A stretch of DNA of 64,000 bases, from assembly GCA_000023405.1 (NCBI GenBank), contig CP001643.1, forward strand, positions 3,534,001-3,598,000. The letters run 5' to 3'. Below, piece by piece: positions 62,393 to 64,000 of the stretch. Under the pieces are notes generated by a model. That model ran no database searches. It was not told the origin of the DNA and worked only from the letters and a program-made list of their open reading frames with translations. The DNA is from Brachybacterium faecium DSM 4810. Its GTDB lineage: Bacteria; Actinomycetota; Actinomycetes; Actinomycetales; Dermabacteraceae. Numbering within the stretch: the stretch's first letter is position 1; every line of letters starts with the position of its first letter. Position numbers and translations under genes: made by a program.

Positions 62393-64000
62393 ATGCCGTC
62401 GTCCCCGCCGTCCGTGCGCCCGGTGCTCGCGGCGCTGCTGACGGCACTGGTCATCGCGTCAACAGTGCTGGTGAGTGCGCCGCCTGCCACAGCTTCCCCT
62501 GCTCACACCGCGAGCGGGAGCCTCGGCGCAGCCTCCCCGGCGGCGCCGCCGCAGGCCCCGGAGGACTCCCCGGTGAGCATGGATCTCGTCTCCCTCACCC
62601 CCACCTCCCTGGCGCCCGACGGCACCCTCGAGGCGCAGGTCGACGTGACCAACACCTCCTCGGAGCCGCTGTCCACGCTCGCGCTCGAGCTGCGCACCCG
62701 CACCGCCCGGGTCACGGACCGCGACGTGCTCACCGCCTGGCAGTCGGACACCACGCCGTCCTCCACCGGCGCCGCGCTGGCGAGCTCGTCGGCCCATGAG
62801 GAGCTGGCCCCGGGCGAGTCGACGGTCCTCACCGTGCAGATCGCGGCGGAGGACCTCGGCTACTCGGAGGAGCCCTACTACTGGGGCACCCGGCGCCTCG
62901 CCCTCACCGTCACCGCCGAGGAGCAGCCGCTGTCCACGCTGCGCACCTTCGTGGTGTGGCGCCCCGCGGACGCGGAGGCCACGATCACCCAGTCGGTGCT
63001 GCTGCCGTTCGCGGCGGAGGACCCGGCGGCCATGGTGACCGATCCGGAGGAGTTCGCCGCCTCGGCCGAGTCCGGTCGGCTCGCCGCGCTGCGCACCCTC
63101 TCGCAGCGTGAGGACGTGGACTGGTGGCTGGACCCGGCGCTGCTGGATCCCCCGCTCCTGGCGGTGGACCCCAGCGACGGCGAGGATCCCAGCGCCGTGC
63201 GCGAATACACCCCGGAGCCGCTCTCCGCCGAGCTCGCGGGCGTGCTCGACGAGGCCGTCGGGCAGCGGACCGTGCTGGCCATGCCGTACGCCCAGGCGGA
63301 CACCCGCAGCCTGGACGCCGCCGGGACCGACCAGCTCTCCACCGCGGTGCGCGAGCAGGGGCACGAGGTCTGGACGGAGACCGGGATCGTGCCTCGCGCC
63401 GCGCCGCTGCAGATCGATCCCGCCACCGCCTCTCCCGACACCCTCGAGGAGGTGCTCGCCGCCGGCGGGGACACGGCGATCGTGCCGTCGAGCTCGCTGC
63501 GCACCGATCCCGATTCCGCCGTGACCCCCAGCTCCGTCGGCGTCTATCCCTCGAGCCGCCAGGAGGGCGAGGAGCTCACCCTGCTCGCCCCGGATCCCAC
63601 GCTCTCCTCCGAGCTCTCCCTGCTCACCGAGGATTCCGATGCGGAGCAGACCCGGCAGCGGGTGCTCGCCGAGACCGCGACCATCGCCTCGGAGTACACG
63701 ACCGCGCCGCGCCACCTGCTCATCGCCCCCTCCGCCGAGGCGGAGCTGGATCCGGAGGCGCTCGACGCGACCCTCGACGCCCTCGCCGAGGCGCCCTGGA
63801 TCGTCACCGGCCGCACCAGCACGCTGCTGGACGCCGCCGACCAGGGCAGCTGGACCACCGATCCGCGCAGCGAGGACGGAGAGCTGTATGCGCTCGGGCG
63901 GATCGGGGCCGACGACGTCCTCCCCAGCGGGCCCACCGAGAACGGCCGCTGGGAGCATCTGAGCAGCGCCGAGGACCCGCAGCTGCTGGACCCCGAGCCG
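62393..64000 (+). CDS. DUF6049-family secreted protein, 3' truncated by the window
   Basis: 536 codons to the last base without a stop. Signal peptide at residues 1-35 (LAALLTALVIASTVLVSAPPATA), then a large extracellular domain: DGTLEAQVDVTNTSSEPL, a beta-rich module, and a polysaccharide-deacetylase-like part with DWWLDPALLDPPLL and IVPSSSLRTDPDS. The family sits between pcnA and murJ in Actinobacteria and is thought to act with the lipid II flippase MurJ; murJ would follow. Leaderless start: -10 TACAGT ends 6 nt before the ATG. Confidence 0.85.
   Translation, partial: MPSSPPSVRPVLAALLTALVIASTVLVSAPPATASPAHTASGSLGAASPAAPPQAPEDSPVSMDLVSLTPTSLAPDGTLEAQVDVTNTSSEPLSTLALELRTRTARVTDRDVLTAWQSDTTPSSTGAALASSSAHEELAPGESTVLTVQIAAEDLGYSEEPYYWGTRRLALTVTAEEQPLSTLRTFVVWRPADAEATITQSVLLPFAAEDPAAMVTDPEEFAASAESGRLAALRTLSQREDVDWWLDPALLDPPLLAVDPSDGEDPSAVREYTPEPLSAELAGVLDEAVGQRTVLAMPYAQADTRSLDAAGTDQLSTAVREQGHEVWTETGIVPRAAPLQIDPATASPDTLEEVLAAGGDTAIVPSSSLRTDPDSAVTPSSVGVYPSSRQEGEELTLLAPDPTLSSELSLLTEDSDAEQTRQRVLAETATIASEYTTAPRHLLIAPSAEAELDPEALDATLDALAEAPWIVTGRTSTLLDAADQGSWTTDPRSEDGELYALGRIGADDVLPSGPTENGRWEHLSSAEDPQLLDPEP

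Overview
The window is a high-GC chromosomal segment of an actinobacterium. Gene content and order point to Micrococcales, probably Dermabacteraceae such as Brachybacterium; this genus guess is inference. Evidence: about 70% GC with extreme third-position bias, TANNNT -10 boxes placed 6-7 nt before start codons (leaderless mRNAs), a DUF222/HNH '13E12'-type gene, and the block rpsF-ssb-rpsR-rplI ... class A PBP ... pcnA / DUF6049, which in Actinobacteria lies near the replication origin. Coding density is high. I see no prophage, CRISPR array or insertion sequence. The only mobile-looking item is the DUF222/HNH locus at 45-47 kb.

1-12 kb: a truncated MFS sugar-efflux transporter; an SDR plus FAD-reductase operon; an APC permease; a thiolase; a DtxR/MntR-type metal regulator convergent with a Zn/Mn-type ABC importer. 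The regulator gene and the importer operon carry the same operator-like palindrome GTTCG-N6-CGAAC. Then come a leaderless GntR gene with an MFS gene, and a TIM-barrel isomerase. 12-16 kb: hemerythrin protein, then a copper-defence pair (CueP lipoprotein and CopB-type ATPase) whose promoters share a 17-bp CsoR-like operator. 16-20 kb: PhnB/VOC protein, beta-carbonic anhydrase, and a three-gene operon encoding an EspG-like protein, a WXG-domain lipase and a small lipoprotein. I read this as a candidate type VII secretion effector cassette and the most novel item here. 20-29 kb: PabB-PabC fusion, LarC, cupin, methyltransferase, MFS, two CNNM/CorC-type membrane proteins, and an esterase behind an unusual leader with a tiny upstream frame.

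29-45 kb is catabolic: a DUF4091 protein, a DJ-1-family protein, SelO, then a complete trans-4-hydroxy-L-proline pathway in one operon (epimerase, GntR regulator, three-subunit D-hydroxyproline dehydrogenase, semialdehyde dehydrogenase, DapA-family deaminase). Next is a ROK-regulated sugar module (isomerase plus Gfo/Idh dehydrogenase) and a formaldehyde-dehydrogenase-like gene interrupted by an in-frame amber codon. 45-49 kb: the DUF222/HNH locus with terminal inverted repeats and DnaA-box-like sites, a NYN nuclease, a lipase and tRNA-Leu(CAG).

49-64 kb: an APC permease, an L7/L12-domain protein, and the ribosomal/SSB operon with a probable S6:S18 autoregulatory leader and a strong terminator. 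It continues with a zinc-ribbon protein, another APC permease, a large-subunit catalase, a membrane protein with a damaged or non-canonical start, a PBP with a repetitive acidic tail, pcnA, and a DUF6049 secreted protein cut by the window end. A 13-bp palindrome GACCGWWCGGTCC recurs in three divergent promoter regions and suggests an undescribed regulon.
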